Origin: Tenacibaculum maritimum NCIMB 2154
Lineage (GTDB): Bacteria > Bacteroidota > Bacteroidia > Flavobacteriales > Flavobacteriaceae
Direction: 5' to 3'
NCBI RefSeq assembly: GCF_900119795.1
Contig: NZ_LT634361.1
Location: 186,001 to 250,000 of the forward strand
Length of the DNA: 64,000 bases
Under the pieces are notes generated by a model, which ran no database searches, was not told the origin of the DNA, and saw only the letters and a list, made by a program, of their open reading frames with translations. The translations under genes were made by a program, and so were the position numbers. Below are positions 55,698 through 64,000 of the stretch, in pieces (position 1 is the stretch's first letter; each line of letters opens with the position of its first letter).

Positions 55698-56073
55698 CCT
55701 TTTTTAGTTCTTTGATGCCTCCTTTCATACTACATGTAGCATTGAACGTTGCACCCGGTTCTACAGAAAGTTTACTGATAACTACATCTCCTGTAATATT
55801 AGCATTTGATTTGATGCTAAGGGTATTGGAAACTATTAATTCTCCAGAGAATTTTCCTTCAATATCGGCATTTGCACACTCTACTTTTCCTTTGATATAA
55901 CCATCATTTCCTATGATTACTCTACCGTCTGTTTTAATGGTTCCTTCTAAAGTTCCATCTAGTCTAAAATCACCTTCAGAAATGATATCTCCGATAATTT
56001 TAGTGTTTTTTCCTATAATATTTCTTTCTACGATTTTTTTGTCACCTGGTTTTTTAGTTTCTTTACTAAACAT
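55666..56073 (-). CDS. Bactofilin family protein
   Basis: A 135-residue polymer-forming cytoskeletal protein. The middle is a right-handed beta helix with regularly spaced hydrophobic residues (ERNIIGKNTKIIGDIISEGD, then repeated ADIEGKFSGELIV-type turns), with disordered charged tails at both ends. Bactofilins form filaments linked to cell shape and envelope organisation. It lies 18 bases after sprE and its end overlaps atpZ, an arrangement also reported in other Flavobacteriia. Confidence 0.92.
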   Translation of the reverse strand: MFSKETKKPGDKKIVERNIIGKNTKIIGDIISEGDFRLDGTLEGTIKTDGRVIIGNDGYIKGKVECANADIEGKFSGELIVSNTLSIKSNANITGDVVISKLSVEPGATFNATCSMKGGIKELKKDERKLQEKTA

Positions 56074-56091
56074 TTTATTAGGATTTGGGAG

Positions 56092-58308
56092 TTATTTTTT
56101 GTTTAAACGTTCAATAATTTCTTGTGCTTTTTTACCCTCTTCTGTGTTAGCGTAACTTAAAGCAACAAAGTTCAAAGCCTTTTTATAGGTCTCCTTATCT
56201 TTATATTTACCTATAGAGAGTGCTTTTAACAGAGCTAATTTAGGAATTAAATTTGAGTTATTACTAGTTGTTGATAAATTCTCTATGCCATTAACAACTT
56301 CTTCGAATTTATTTTCTTTGTATAGGTAATATAATTCTTTGTATTTTTTAGTTATTTCTGTAGCATCCTTTTGATTTCCAGTGACTTTTTTGTTAGGAAA
56401 TTGTATGATTTGAGCGAATGTTGTTTCGGGATATTTTTTTAGAATAATATTCCTAGCAGCATCTGCTTTTTCGGTGAGCCCTTTTTCTAAATATATTTGG
56501 TATAAATGATAAGTAATAGGAAGCTCTAAATTCTTATCAGTGCTAATATCATTTAGTTTTTCTAAATTTTGAATAGCTAATTCTGCATTTTTGAACTGTT
56601 CTTTGTATATTAATCCTAATTGATATAAAGCGTCATTTCTTTCTGAAATCAGATTGTTAATTTCTTTTTGATCTTTAGGTATTTTTTCTAAATATGTTGA
56701 GACGTCGTACTTTTTCTGGTTTTCATTGGTCGCGTCAATTTGTTCTCGATCACTATTAATTGTAGCTTTTTCAGACCAACGCCAGTTGTCTTCTAGAGGG
56801 CGGTTTCCCCAGGTCTTTTTAAACTCCACAGAACCAAAAGCTTTTGTTTGTGAGCTGTAAAAATACCATTTTCCAGCATTGTTGTTACTTATGGAACTCG
56901 CTCCTCCAAATGCATTTCCAAAGTTTTGAGAATTTAGGAGTTGCTGTTGTCGTTCTTTATCAGCTAATTTTAATTTTTCAATATAAGATTCAAAATAACG
57001 AATTCGTTCGTCTTCGGATAAAGATACTATTTGAAGAATACTATCATTGTTTTTAACGATATCTTCATATTTTTTCAGGGTAGTTAATCCTCGGTTTTTT
57101 CGTGCAATTCTTCGAATACGTTTTTCATTAAGGAATTCTTTAGGTGTTACTTTTAAAACACTGTCATAATAAGCACCTGCCTTTAAGTAAGCTCCTTTAT
57201 CAAAAGAAATGTTCCCTAGTTTTTCATAAGCAAATGTTTTTTGGTAATCGTTATTGTTTTTAGCAGCAAGTGATTTTTGATAATACTTGATAGCCCTGCT
57301 CATGCTGTCTCTATTTTCTTCCAAAGTAGCAATTTGATAATATAACTCATGAAGAAACTTTCTATTATCTATATTTTGTATAAGTCCTTCAAGTCGCCTT
57401 ATTAAGGGGGTAGAAGAAGTTTTTTGATCGAAATTTTTAACGAGTTCAATATTCGCATGAATACGATATTTACGAGGGGCTTTTTTGAAGTCCGCTAATT
57501 TTTTAAAAACCATTCTGGAAGAATCTTTTCGGTCTAATTGGCTATAAATTTGACCTAGTACAAACAAATTCCTAGCTGCTTGTTCTTTGTTTTTTCTAGT
57601 TCTAGTGGCTTTGGTTAAGTGTTTTATAACTTTCTGAATGGTATCTGTTTTTTCATAGGCCATTGCCATTGCTGTATGTGCTTCTTCTTTTATAGCATCA
57701 GGAAGCTCTTTTTCATTTTTATCAACATGAATTAAAAGCTTTAATGATTCAATGGCGAGCTTTTCATTGTCTAACCTAATATTTGTTTTAGCTCTCCATA
57801 TTTTAGTTTGGTTGATAAGATTGGCATTTGGGTAATTTGAAATAATATAATTAAAGGCTTCAATAGCAGGAATAAAACGTTGTGTGTAGTAACGTGATTT
57901 ACCTAATAAAAAATAAGCATCGTCTATTTGACGGTTTTTTTCATAGCCATTGATGTTCATGGAGTGTTTTTGAACAGCTTTGACGGCTTTTTCTTCGGCC
58001 TTTTCAAAAGGAGTAGGTGCTTTATTTTCGTTATCATCGTCATCATCGGCATTGAAAACAGGCGCTGCGATTTCCTTTTCGTTAAAGGTAATAGGTTCAA
58101 TTTGTAAACGTTTCCAATAATTATCTTGGTGCTTATCATTGACTTCTTTTAACCCTTGTAAATATGCTTGTTCTCCATTGAACAGCACATTGTATTTGGT
58201 AGTTAGAGCATGAAAGTTTCGATTGATAAAAGTGTCTTTTCTTGTGCCACATGAATAAACAACAACAAAGAGAAGTGCTAAAACAAATATTTTAAGTAGT
58301 TTTTTCAT
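56092..58308 (-). CDS. sprE: Gliding motility / type IX secretion lipoprotein SprE (PorW)
   Basis: A 738-residue lipoprotein (lipobox VVVYSC, Cys20) with many TPR-like repeats. The N terminus (FINRNFHALTTKYNVLFNGE ... DNYWKRLQIEPI) matches SprE/PorW proteins, which are needed for T9SS function and gliding in Flavobacterium and are thought to link PorK/N complexes to the inner-membrane motor. It heads the bactofilin-atpZ-atp gene string on the minus strand. The name rests on the N-terminal similarity and gene order. Confidence 0.9.
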   Translation of the reverse strand: MKKLLKIFVLALLFVVVYSCGTRKDTFINRNFHALTTKYNVLFNGEQAYLQGLKEVNDKHQDNYWKRLQIEPITFNEKEIAAPVFNADDDDDNENKAPTPFEKAEEKAVKAVQKHSMNINGYEKNRQIDDAYFLLGKSRYYTQRFIPAIEAFNYIISNYPNANLINQTKIWRAKTNIRLDNEKLAIESLKLLIHVDKNEKELPDAIKEEAHTAMAMAYEKTDTIQKVIKHLTKATRTRKNKEQAARNLFVLGQIYSQLDRKDSSRMVFKKLADFKKAPRKYRIHANIELVKNFDQKTSSTPLIRRLEGLIQNIDNRKFLHELYYQIATLEENRDSMSRAIKYYQKSLAAKNNNDYQKTFAYEKLGNISFDKGAYLKAGAYYDSVLKVTPKEFLNEKRIRRIARKNRGLTTLKKYEDIVKNNDSILQIVSLSEDERIRYFESYIEKLKLADKERQQQLLNSQNFGNAFGGASSISNNNAGKWYFYSSQTKAFGSVEFKKTWGNRPLEDNWRWSEKATINSDREQIDATNENQKKYDVSTYLEKIPKDQKEINNLISERNDALYQLGLIYKEQFKNAELAIQNLEKLNDISTDKNLELPITYHLYQIYLEKGLTEKADAARNIILKKYPETTFAQIIQFPNKKVTGNQKDATEITKKYKELYYLYKENKFEEVVNGIENLSTTSNNSNLIPKLALLKALSIGKYKDKETYKKALNFVALSYANTEEGKKAQEIIERLNKK

Positions 58309-58613
58309 AAAAAATACGTTTTTACATTACAAACAACAAGCATAAATACCAGTTATTGTATGTAAAAGCGTAAAAATAAGAATAATTCATGAAAGTTTAG
58401 TGTTTATACAACTTACCATTTGAAATAACCAAAGCAAAAAAGAGTATTAATTTTAAGTTAGCTTTAAAAGGTAACTGGAGATATTGTTATTATGTAGTAC
58501 CCTTGAAGTGGAAAGGCAGAAAAGTAGAATTTAGAGAATCTCTTTACGGAAAATAAAAAAAAGCGCCTAAAACTTTTTGTTTTAGACGCTTTTTTTTATG
58601 TAACAAATTTATA
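58309..58613. other. Gene-free 305-base stretch with an orphan open frame
   Basis: No gene with a normal start. On the plus strand, codons are open from 58401 to a TAA at 58554-58556 (51 residues, including WRYCYYVVPLKWKGRKVEF) but there is no ATG, GTG or early TTG. The frame ends two bases before a hairpin shared with the convergent operon. Confidence 0.5.
58555..58597. terminator. Bidirectional terminator after the DUF4837 gene
   Basis: An A-run/AAAGCGCCTAAAAC arm pairs with GTTTTAGACGCTTT with one mismatch; Ts lie on both strands. It ends the xth operon on the minus strand and could end any plus-strand transcript from 58.4 kb. Confidence 0.82.
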
Positions 58614-59603
58614 TTATTTGATATGCATAGATTTAGCGATAGCTTCTAATTCAAATAAAAATTCCCTTTTATTAATCGATGGTGCATACGTAAACCCTTC
58701 AAAAATAATTAGACGATTGTTTTTTTTATCAATTACAGTATAATTTAAAAAAGGACCGGCCATAAAATCATTTTTAACCTCCCATTTACCTCTTGTTTCA
58801 TAAGCCTTTTTGTTATCAATCATAGTGTCATAGGTAAAAGGAGTATATGCTTGTTCAGTAATCATATACATCCCTTCTTTGCTTCCAGGAATATGTTTTT
58901 CTCCGATACTATCTCTAGTAGCCGTAATGGCATCGGCTATTTTTTTTCCATTCTTAAGAGGAACTGAATATACAAGTATATTGTTACTTCCATCACCTCT
59001 TGCAATACCACTTTTTAAATGTTGACGTAGCCATAAAAAATTGCCAGTATCGTCAACTTTATTGTATCTATCAGGAATATCTAATGTGATGTTTAAGTTT
59101 TGCAATGTTTTAAAAGAAGTGTCATCTAACCGTTCTTTCTTAAATATATTTTGAATGAATTTGATATCTTCATCTTTAAAAATTTTAATGATTTCTTTCC
59201 CTCTATTTCTAATTAGGTTAATAAGACCTTCGTTATCCTTTGCTGTTACATACACCAATATTTGAGGAGCTGCATACTGATTTTTTTTAATTATAATTCC
59301 TTCTTGTTCTCCTTTTTGAACGAATAGGATTGCCTTTCCGTTTCGTATAAATTTTATAAAACCTGATGGATCTATTTGACTAACGGATAGTAATGTTTCT
59401 GGTTGAGGAAGTCCAACCTGATGCTCACCAAATACAGTTCTTATTTCATCACCTATTTTTCCTAGCCATTCGTTCCCTTTTATGACTACCATGATTTTAT
59501 TGGTGTTTCCAGTAGATGTTGGTAATATTAATTCACCTTTACCTTGTTTACAGGATGTTAATAAGAAAGGTATTGCAATAATAAATAATAATAGTCTTTT
59601 CAT
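58614..59603 (-). CDS. DUF4837 family lipoprotein
   Basis: A 329-residue lipoprotein (lipobox LLTSC, Cys18). The mature part starts with the conserved GNTNKIMVVIKGNEWLGKIG segment and contains two similar alpha/beta halves, typical of DUF4837. It is encoded last in the xth operon, three bases after the transglycosylase gene. No enzyme motif is visible. A role in envelope maintenance is only suggested by its neighbour. Confidence 0.87.
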   Translation of the reverse strand: MKRLLLFIIAIPFLLTSCKQGKGELILPTSTGNTNKIMVVIKGNEWLGKIGDEIRTVFGEHQVGLPQPETLLSVSQIDPSGFIKFIRNGKAILFVQKGEQEGIIIKKNQYAAPQILVYVTAKDNEGLINLIRNRGKEIIKIFKDEDIKFIQNIFKKERLDDTSFKTLQNLNITLDIPDRYNKVDDTGNFLWLRQHLKSGIARGDGSNNILVYSVPLKNGKKIADAITATRDSIGEKHIPGSKEGMYMITEQAYTPFTYDTMIDNKKAYETRGKWEVKNDFMAGPFLNYTVIDKKNNRLIIFEGFTYAPSINKREFLFELEAIAKSMHIK

Positions 59604-59606
59604 GTT

Positions 59607-61094
59607 TTAACCTTTAAATATTTTAAGTTTTGTACCTGGCTTTAATTTTTTAACACTCCAAATATTGTTCCATTTTTTGATTTGCTCAACAGAAACTTCG
59701 GGGTATTTCCTTGAAATAATCCAAAGGGAGTCTCCTTCTTTGATGGTGTATAACTCATAACTACCTTTAGGAAGTGTAGTTTTTTTACGTTTGGAATCCA
59801 ATTTAACAGTACTTAATTTTTTAGAATGAATACTTAATCGTTGTCCTATTTTTAATCGGTTGCTACGTAAATTGTTCCATCGTTTGATATCTTTAACTCT
59901 TACTCCGAATTTAAGAGCTATTTTCCCTAAGAAATCACCGCTTCGTACTCGGTAGCGTACCGCCTTGTCCATTTCAAAAAACTTAGGCAAAGGTTTTTCT
60001 CTGTTAGCATCATCTGCATCGGCTAAGGCGTATAACTCTTCTTCTTTATTTAAGAAGTCTATCATGTTTTTCCTAGGAAGCCTTACTGCATAATTTTTTC
60101 CTTTAACATGAGGAATGATATTTAATTTATATTCAGGATTCAAAAAAGCCAATAAATCTTCATCCAATTTTATTTTTTCTACAATTTGATCAAAAGAAAC
60201 AGTTCTTTTAATATGAATAGTATCTGTTTGAAAATTAAATATTTGAGGAGGGTCAGGATATATGTTGTGTTCAGAAGCATATTGGAAAATGTACATTGTA
60301 GCGTAGAAAGCAGGAACATAGCCTGCCGTTTCTGTTGGTAAAAAAGGACGAATATTCCAGTAGTTTTTGTAACCGCCTGAACGCTTTATAGCTTTTAAGA
60401 CATTCCCAGGGCCTGAGTTATAAGCTGCTAAAGCTAAATTCCAATCTCCAAAAGTTTTGTATAGTTGGCTTAAGTATTTGCAAGCGGCTATAGTCGATTT
60501 TATAGGATCTTGCCTTTCATCAATGTAAGAGTTAACATTCAAGTCAAATTGCTTTCCAGTATTGTACATAAACTGCCATAGTCCAGTTGCTCCAGCTCTT
60601 GATCTAGCTTTAGGGTTTAAGGTAGATTCAACAATTGCTAAATACTTCATCTCTAAGGGAATGTTGTATTGATCTAGGTGCTTTTCAAACATAGGGAAAT
60701 AATACTGTGCATTTCCCATTAAAGCAGGGTAGTATTTGCTTCTATATTTTAAATAATTATGAATTACTTTTTCTAAAGCAGGATTATAGTTTAAGTTAAA
60801 CGGAGTCGTTTTATTTAATTTATGAAGTCTTTTTTTTAGTAATTCACTAGATAATAAAGGCTTCATTTCTCCAATAATATCTTTATCGTTAATGACATAT
60901 TGGATGCTGTCATATAAGGTAGATTCAAATTTTGCATCCACTAATAAGCTATCAATTAACTTAATGTCGTCATCTGAAAAGGGAGTTTGGGAAGCTGTTT
61001 TTTTAGCATTGAGAATAGTGCCTTCAGGAATAGAATCATTTTGAGAAAAAATTCCAGAAGAAAATAAGAGTAGTAGTATATATAGTTTGTTCAT
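59607..61094 (-). CDS. Lytic transglycosylase with two LysM domains (MltD-like)
   Basis: A 495-residue exported enzyme that cuts the glycan chain of peptidoglycan, forming 1,6-anhydro ends. It has a signal peptide (to about FSQ) and an SLT domain with catalytic Glu156 (LAIVESTLNPKARS), then the GLWQFM and AAYNSGPG motifs. Two LysM domains at the C terminus (YRVRSGDFLGKIALKFGV and YTIKEGDSLWIISRKY) bind the glycan. Its start is directly adjacent to the xth stop. The domain order equals MltD. Confidence 0.93.
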   Translation of the reverse strand: MNKLYILLLLFSSGIFSQNDSIPEGTILNAKKTASQTPFSDDDIKLIDSLLVDAKFESTLYDSIQYVINDKDIIGEMKPLLSSELLKKRLHKLNKTTPFNLNYNPALEKVIHNYLKYRSKYYPALMGNAQYYFPMFEKHLDQYNIPLEMKYLAIVESTLNPKARSRAGATGLWQFMYNTGKQFDLNVNSYIDERQDPIKSTIAACKYLSQLYKTFGDWNLALAAYNSGPGNVLKAIKRSGGYKNYWNIRPFLPTETAGYVPAFYATMYIFQYASEHNIYPDPPQIFNFQTDTIHIKRTVSFDQIVEKIKLDEDLLAFLNPEYKLNIIPHVKGKNYAVRLPRKNMIDFLNKEEELYALADADDANREKPLPKFFEMDKAVRYRVRSGDFLGKIALKFGVRVKDIKRWNNLRSNRLKIGQRLSIHSKKLSTVKLDSKRKKTTLPKGSYELYTIKEGDSLWIISRKYPEVSVEQIKKWNNIWSVKKLKPGTKLKIFKG

Positions 61095-61856
61095 TTATAA
61101 ATCGAGTTCAACGGCTATTGGACAATGATCTGAGTGTTTGGCTTCAGGTAAAATATAAGCTCTTGTAATTTTATCTTCTAAAGATTGAGCAACCATAGCG
61201 TAGTCTAAACGCCAACCTTTGTTGTTTGCTCTAGAATTAGCTCTATAGCTCCACCAAGAATATTGTTGAATATCTTTATTTAGATATCGGAAGCTATCTA
61301 TAAAGCCATTGTTGATGAAATTACCAATCCATTCGCGTTCTTCTGGTAAAAAACCAGAAACTCCTTTCATTTTTGGATTGTGAATATCTATAGCTTCATG
61401 ACAAATATTATAATCTCCGCAGATTACTAAATTCGGAATGTCATTTTTTAGCTCATTAATATATTCTTGAAATTGATCCATATAGCTAAATTTAAAATCG
61501 AGTCTTTCGGAATTAGTTCCAGAAGGAAGATATAAACTCATGATAGAAACATCATCAAAATCAACACGAAGATTTCTTCCTTCAAAATCCATAGCTTCTA
61601 TTCCTGTACCGTATTCAACATGATTAGGCTTTTCTTTACAAAAAATGGCTACTGACGAATATCCTTTTTTTTGCGCAGAAAACCAATATTGATAAGGATA
61701 TCCTGCATTTTCAAATTCAGTTAAATCTAGTTGCTCTTTATGAGCTTTGGTTTCTTGGATGCAAATTACATCAGGGCTAGCTGATTGCAGCCAGTTTATA
61801 AACCCTTTTTTTAAAGCAGCTCTAATGCCATTTACGTTATACGATATTATTTTCAC
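61095..61856 (-). CDS. xth: Exodeoxyribonuclease III
   Basis: A 253-residue AP endonuclease/3' exonuclease in base excision repair. The conserved metal and active-site motifs are visible: ISYNVNGIRA, IQETK, GDYNICHE and SDHCPI. The start codon is GTG at 61856. It heads a three-gene operon with the transglycosylase and DUF4837, a linkage that probably reflects convenience of transcription rather than shared function. Confidence 0.95.
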   Translation of the reverse strand: MKIISYNVNGIRAALKKGFINWLQSASPDVICIQETKAHKEQLDLTEFENAGYPYQYWFSAQKKGYSSVAIFCKEKPNHVEYGTGIEAMDFEGRNLRVDFDDVSIMSLYLPSGTNSERLDFKFSYMDQFQEYINELKNDIPNLVICGDYNICHEAIDIHNPKMKGVSGFLPEEREWIGNFINNGFIDSFRYLNKDIQQYSWWSYRANSRANNKGWRLDYAMVAQSLEDKITRAYILPEAKHSDHCPIAVELDL

Positions 61857-61945
61857 AAGTTTACTGTTTTTGTAAGAAAAATCCTTTAAATAAGATCCCC
61901 AAAATGGTAGGAATCTTATTAAATTTTTGTTGATTTATGACTAGT

Positions 61946-62599
61946 TTATAGGTGCATTTCAGGAATTTCTCCATTGATGATCAAGGTTCCTTCCGTAGCA
62001 TTTTGTATTTCCTGAATAGTAACACCGGGAGCTCTTTCTAGCAAGTGAAATGCATTGTCTTTTACTTCTAGAACAGCTAGGTTGGTAACAACTTTAGTAA
62101 CACACCCTACACCTGTTAGCGGTAAAGAGCATCTTTTTAGTATTTTTGATTCTCCTCGTTTATTTGTATGCATCATTGCAACAATGATGTTTTCGGCAGA
62201 AGCAACTAAATCCATAGCTCCCCCCATGCCTTTTACCATTTTTCCAGGAATTTTCCAATTCGCAATATCACCATTTTCAGCAACTTCCATTGCTCCTAAA
62301 ATAGTTAAATCAACATGTTTTCCACGGATCATAGAAAAGCTTGTAGCAGAATCAAAGAAACTAGCGCCAGGCATTGTGGTAATAGTTTGTTTTCCTGCAT
62401 TGATGATATCAGCATCTTCGTCTCCTTCGAAAGGAAAAGGCCCCATTCCTAATACTCCGTTTTCACTTTGGAACTCTACTTCAATATCATTACGGACATA
62501 ATTAGCAACTAGCGTTGGAATACCAATTCCTAGATTTACATAATAGCCGTCTTGAACTTCTTTAGCGATTCGCTTTGCGATTCCTACTTTGTCTAACAT
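61946..62599 (-). CDS. scoB: 3-oxoacid CoA-transferase subunit B
   Basis: A 217-residue beta subunit of a two-chain CoA-transferase that moves CoA from succinyl-CoA to acetoacetate or a related acid. The catalytic Glu46 lies in the FQSENGVLGMGP motif, and GIGIPTLVANYV is the conserved N-terminal loop. The partner gene (subunit A) lies upstream on the same strand, but with a 289-base gap. Substrate specificity is inferred from the family. Confidence 0.93.
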   Translation of the reverse strand: MLDKVGIAKRIAKEVQDGYYVNLGIGIPTLVANYVRNDIEVEFQSENGVLGMGPFPFEGDEDADIINAGKQTITTMPGASFFDSATSFSMIRGKHVDLTILGAMEVAENGDIANWKIPGKMVKGMGGAMDLVASAENIIVAMMHTNKRGESKILKRCSLPLTGVGCVTKVVTNLAVLEVKDNAFHLLERAPGVTIQEIQNATEGTLIINGEIPEMHL

Positions 62600-62888
62600 T
62601 TTTAATTTGAGAATTTTATGATTTGAAAAAACAAAAGCTATTTACTGAATGAAGAGGCTTTTAATGTTTTAGGTTCAAATCTGTTAGTATTTTTTATTTG
62701 AATAACACTACACTAGTATTTATTATTATGCATAAGAGTAGCTCCATTCTGATTTTCTAGTTTTTAAAACTGAAATATTTTTTTGATAGCTTTTCAATAG
62801 GAAAAATCACCTATTTTAAGCGTTATTATTTGAAAAATTAAGAGCACTTAAAAGATGTTTCTCAAGCACTCGAAGTGAATCAAGAAAA

Positions 62889-63590
62889 CTAATTTCGTTG
62901 ACGGACAGTACGTTGCTCTATTCTTTTTTCGTATTGATCTCCTTGAAAAATTCGTTGCACAAAAATTCCTGGTATATGAATATGGTTTGGGTCTAATTCT
63001 CCGACAGGAACAAGCTCTTCAACTTCTGCAACAGTTATAGTAGCCGCTCCGCACATATTAGGATTGAAGTTTCTAGCGGTTCCTTTAAAAATTAAATTTC
63101 CTGCGGTATCTCCTTTCCAAGCTTTTACAAAGGCAAAATCTGCTTTAAAAGCAGGTTCTAAAACATACATTTTTCCATCAAATTCACGTGTTTCTTTTCC
63201 TTCGGCCACCTCTGTACCGTAGCCAGCAGGGGTATAAAAAGCAGGAAAGCCAGCTTGCGCTGCTCTACATTTCTCTGCTAAAGTTCCTTGAGGGGTTAGT
63301 TCAACTTCTAGTTCTCCAGATAACATTTGGCGTTCAAATTCATCATTTTCACCTACATAAGAAGAAATCATTTTTTTTATTTGTTTCCCTTGTAGCAATA
63401 AACCTAGTCCAAAATCATCTACTCCTGCATTATTAGAAATACAGGTAAGGTTTTTAATATTTAATTTTACCAACTCGGCAATAGCATTTTCTGGAATGCC
63501 ACATAAACCGAAGCCTCCAAGCATTAAGGTCATTCCGTCCTTTACACCAGCAGTTGCTTCTTGTACATTGTTTACTTTTTTATGAATCAT
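62889..63590 (-). CDS. scoA: 3-oxoacid CoA-transferase subunit A
   Basis: A 233-residue alpha subunit with the [18 protein letters not shown] oxyanion-hole region near the N terminus and a conserved [12 protein letters not shown] motif. It precedes subunit B in transcription order. A PBP gene lies 29 bases upstream on the same strand. Together with hppD it fits breakdown of amino acids to acetoacetate, though the two loci are at opposite ends of the window. Confidence 0.93.
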   Translation of the reverse strand: MIHKKVNNVQEATAGVKDGMTLMLGGFGLCGIPENAIAELVKLNIKNLTCISNNAGVDDFGLGLLLQGKQIKKMISSYVGENDEFERQMLSGELEVELTPQGTLAEKCRAAQAGFPAFYTPAGYGTEVAEGKETREFDGKMYVLEPAFKADFAFVKAWKGDTAGNLIFKGTARNFNPNMCGAATITVAEVEELVPVGELDPNHIHIPGIFVQRIFQGDQYEKRIEQRTVRQRN

Positions 63591-63619
63591 TATTTAGCTG
63601 TGTTTATGTTTTTAATGAG

Positions 63620-64000
63620 TTAAAAATCGATTTCTTCATTCTGTTTATTTTCTTCCCCTGTTTTACCATCTCCTTCTGAAGGTTCTTCCCCAGAGCAATC
63701 TATATTGATAGAGAGGTTGGAAGGTTTTTCAAAATCATCTTTGCTAATATTTAGAGATTTATCTGCGTAACATTTTTGCATAAATAAAGCCCATGAAGGT
63801 AACGACATGGTAGCTCCTTGGCCTTTAGAAATACCAGCAAAGTGGGTAGCTCTTTCTTCTCCACCTGTCCAGACTCCGGTAGCTAGGTTAGGGACAATTC
63901 CCATAAACCAACCATCTGATTGGTTTTGAGTAGTTCCTGTTTTTCCTGCAATAGGATTGGTAAATTTATAAGGGAAGCCAGTTACGACTTTAGGCAAGGT
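63620..64000 (-). CDS. Class A penicillin-binding protein, C-terminal part (5' end outside window)
   Basis: The last 126 or so residues of a transpeptidase domain. The KTGTT active-site motif is at about residue 20 of the visible part, followed by DGWFMGIVPNLATGVWTGG, typical of bifunctional PBP1a. The tail is acidic (PSEGDGKTGEENKQNEEIDF), as in Bacteroidota PBPs. The frame stays open to the window edge, so the glycosyltransferase domain cannot be seen. The stop codon is 29 bases before the CoA-transferase A gene. Confidence 0.88.
   Translation of the reverse strand, partial: TLPKVVTGFPYKFTNPIAGKTGTTQNQSDGWFMGIVPNLATGVWTGGEERATHFAGISKGQGATMSLPSWALFMQKCYADKSLNISKDDFEKPSNLSINIDCSGEEPSEGDGKTGEENKQNEEIDF

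Noticed and set aside
62055-62501. 148-residue plus-strand frame inside CoA-transferase subunit B
   Set aside because: Antisense to a well conserved enzyme, no own promoter or terminator, no motif.

Overview
The window is an AT-rich chromosomal segment of a Bacteroidota bacterium, almost certainly a marine Flavobacteriaceae member close to Tenacibaculum or Polaribacter. The evidence is the gene set: a SprE/PorW gliding and type IX secretion lipoprotein, SusC-type TonB-dependent receptors with an N-terminal carboxypeptidase-regulatory-like domain, a bactofilin, a PaaE-like reductase, tryptophan 2,3-dioxygenase and HPPD. Genes mostly lack Shine-Dalgarno sequences, and several are preceded by the Bacteroidota -7 element TAnnTTTG. 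Genus placement is inference. Nothing looks like a prophage, integrative element, insertion sequence or CRISPR array.

Layout. 1-11.5 kb, plus strand: end of HPPD, tryptophan dioxygenase, a DUF3108 protein, an M23 lipoprotein overlapping glucose-6-phosphate isomerase, a TonB receptor with a repeat-bearing lipoprotein, a small membrane protein, PlsC and an acyl-ACP desaturase. 11.6-16.4 kb, minus: aminopeptidase P, a RhlE-like helicase and DsbD. 16.6-23.7 kb, plus: FolB, tRNA-Cys and tRNA-Asn with their own promoter and terminator, a metallo-beta-lactamase-fold hydrolase, an S8 protease, an M1 peptidase and GlnRS. 23.7-26.0 kb, minus: an Ig-like lipoprotein and ComF. 26.1-30.5 kb, plus: a methyltransferase, two tandem coiled-coil paralogues, GlyRS and a small membrane protein. 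30.5-35.0 kb, minus: a TonB receptor and an SGNH lipoprotein. 35.1-42.7 kb, plus: RibF, a small XRE regulator, SerRS, a TPR protein, DUF4286, RsmA and MgtE, with a 47-residue minus-strand gene near 38.2 kb. 42.7-44.5 kb, minus: a LysE exporter and a PaaE-like reductase. 44.6-49.2 kb, plus: PadR and a membrane partner, Dxs and a di-haem cytochrome c peroxidase. 49.3-64 kb, minus: a TonB-domain protein; sprE-bactofilin-atpZ-DUF6168-atpBEFHAG; xth-lytic transglycosylase-DUF4837; the two subunits of a 3-oxoacid CoA-transferase; and the end of a class A penicillin-binding protein.

How the genes work together. Most are housekeeping: three aminoacyl-tRNA synthetases, two tRNAs, rRNA methylation, flavin, folate and isoprenoid synthesis, lipid synthesis and desaturation, glycolysis and the F1Fo ATP synthase without beta and epsilon. 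A second theme is the envelope: two TonB receptor/lipoprotein pairs, several lipoproteins, peptidoglycan hydrolases and a PBP. Aromatic amino-acid breakdown sits at the left edge and CoA-transferase at the right.

I found no clear new multi-gene system. The points most worth a second look are the tandem 299-residue coiled-coil paralogues, the receptor-linked repeat lipoprotein, the structured DNA before the small XRE gene, two short open frames (one with no start codon), the inverted repeat between atpA and atpG, and several start codons that promoter elements argue should move downstream.
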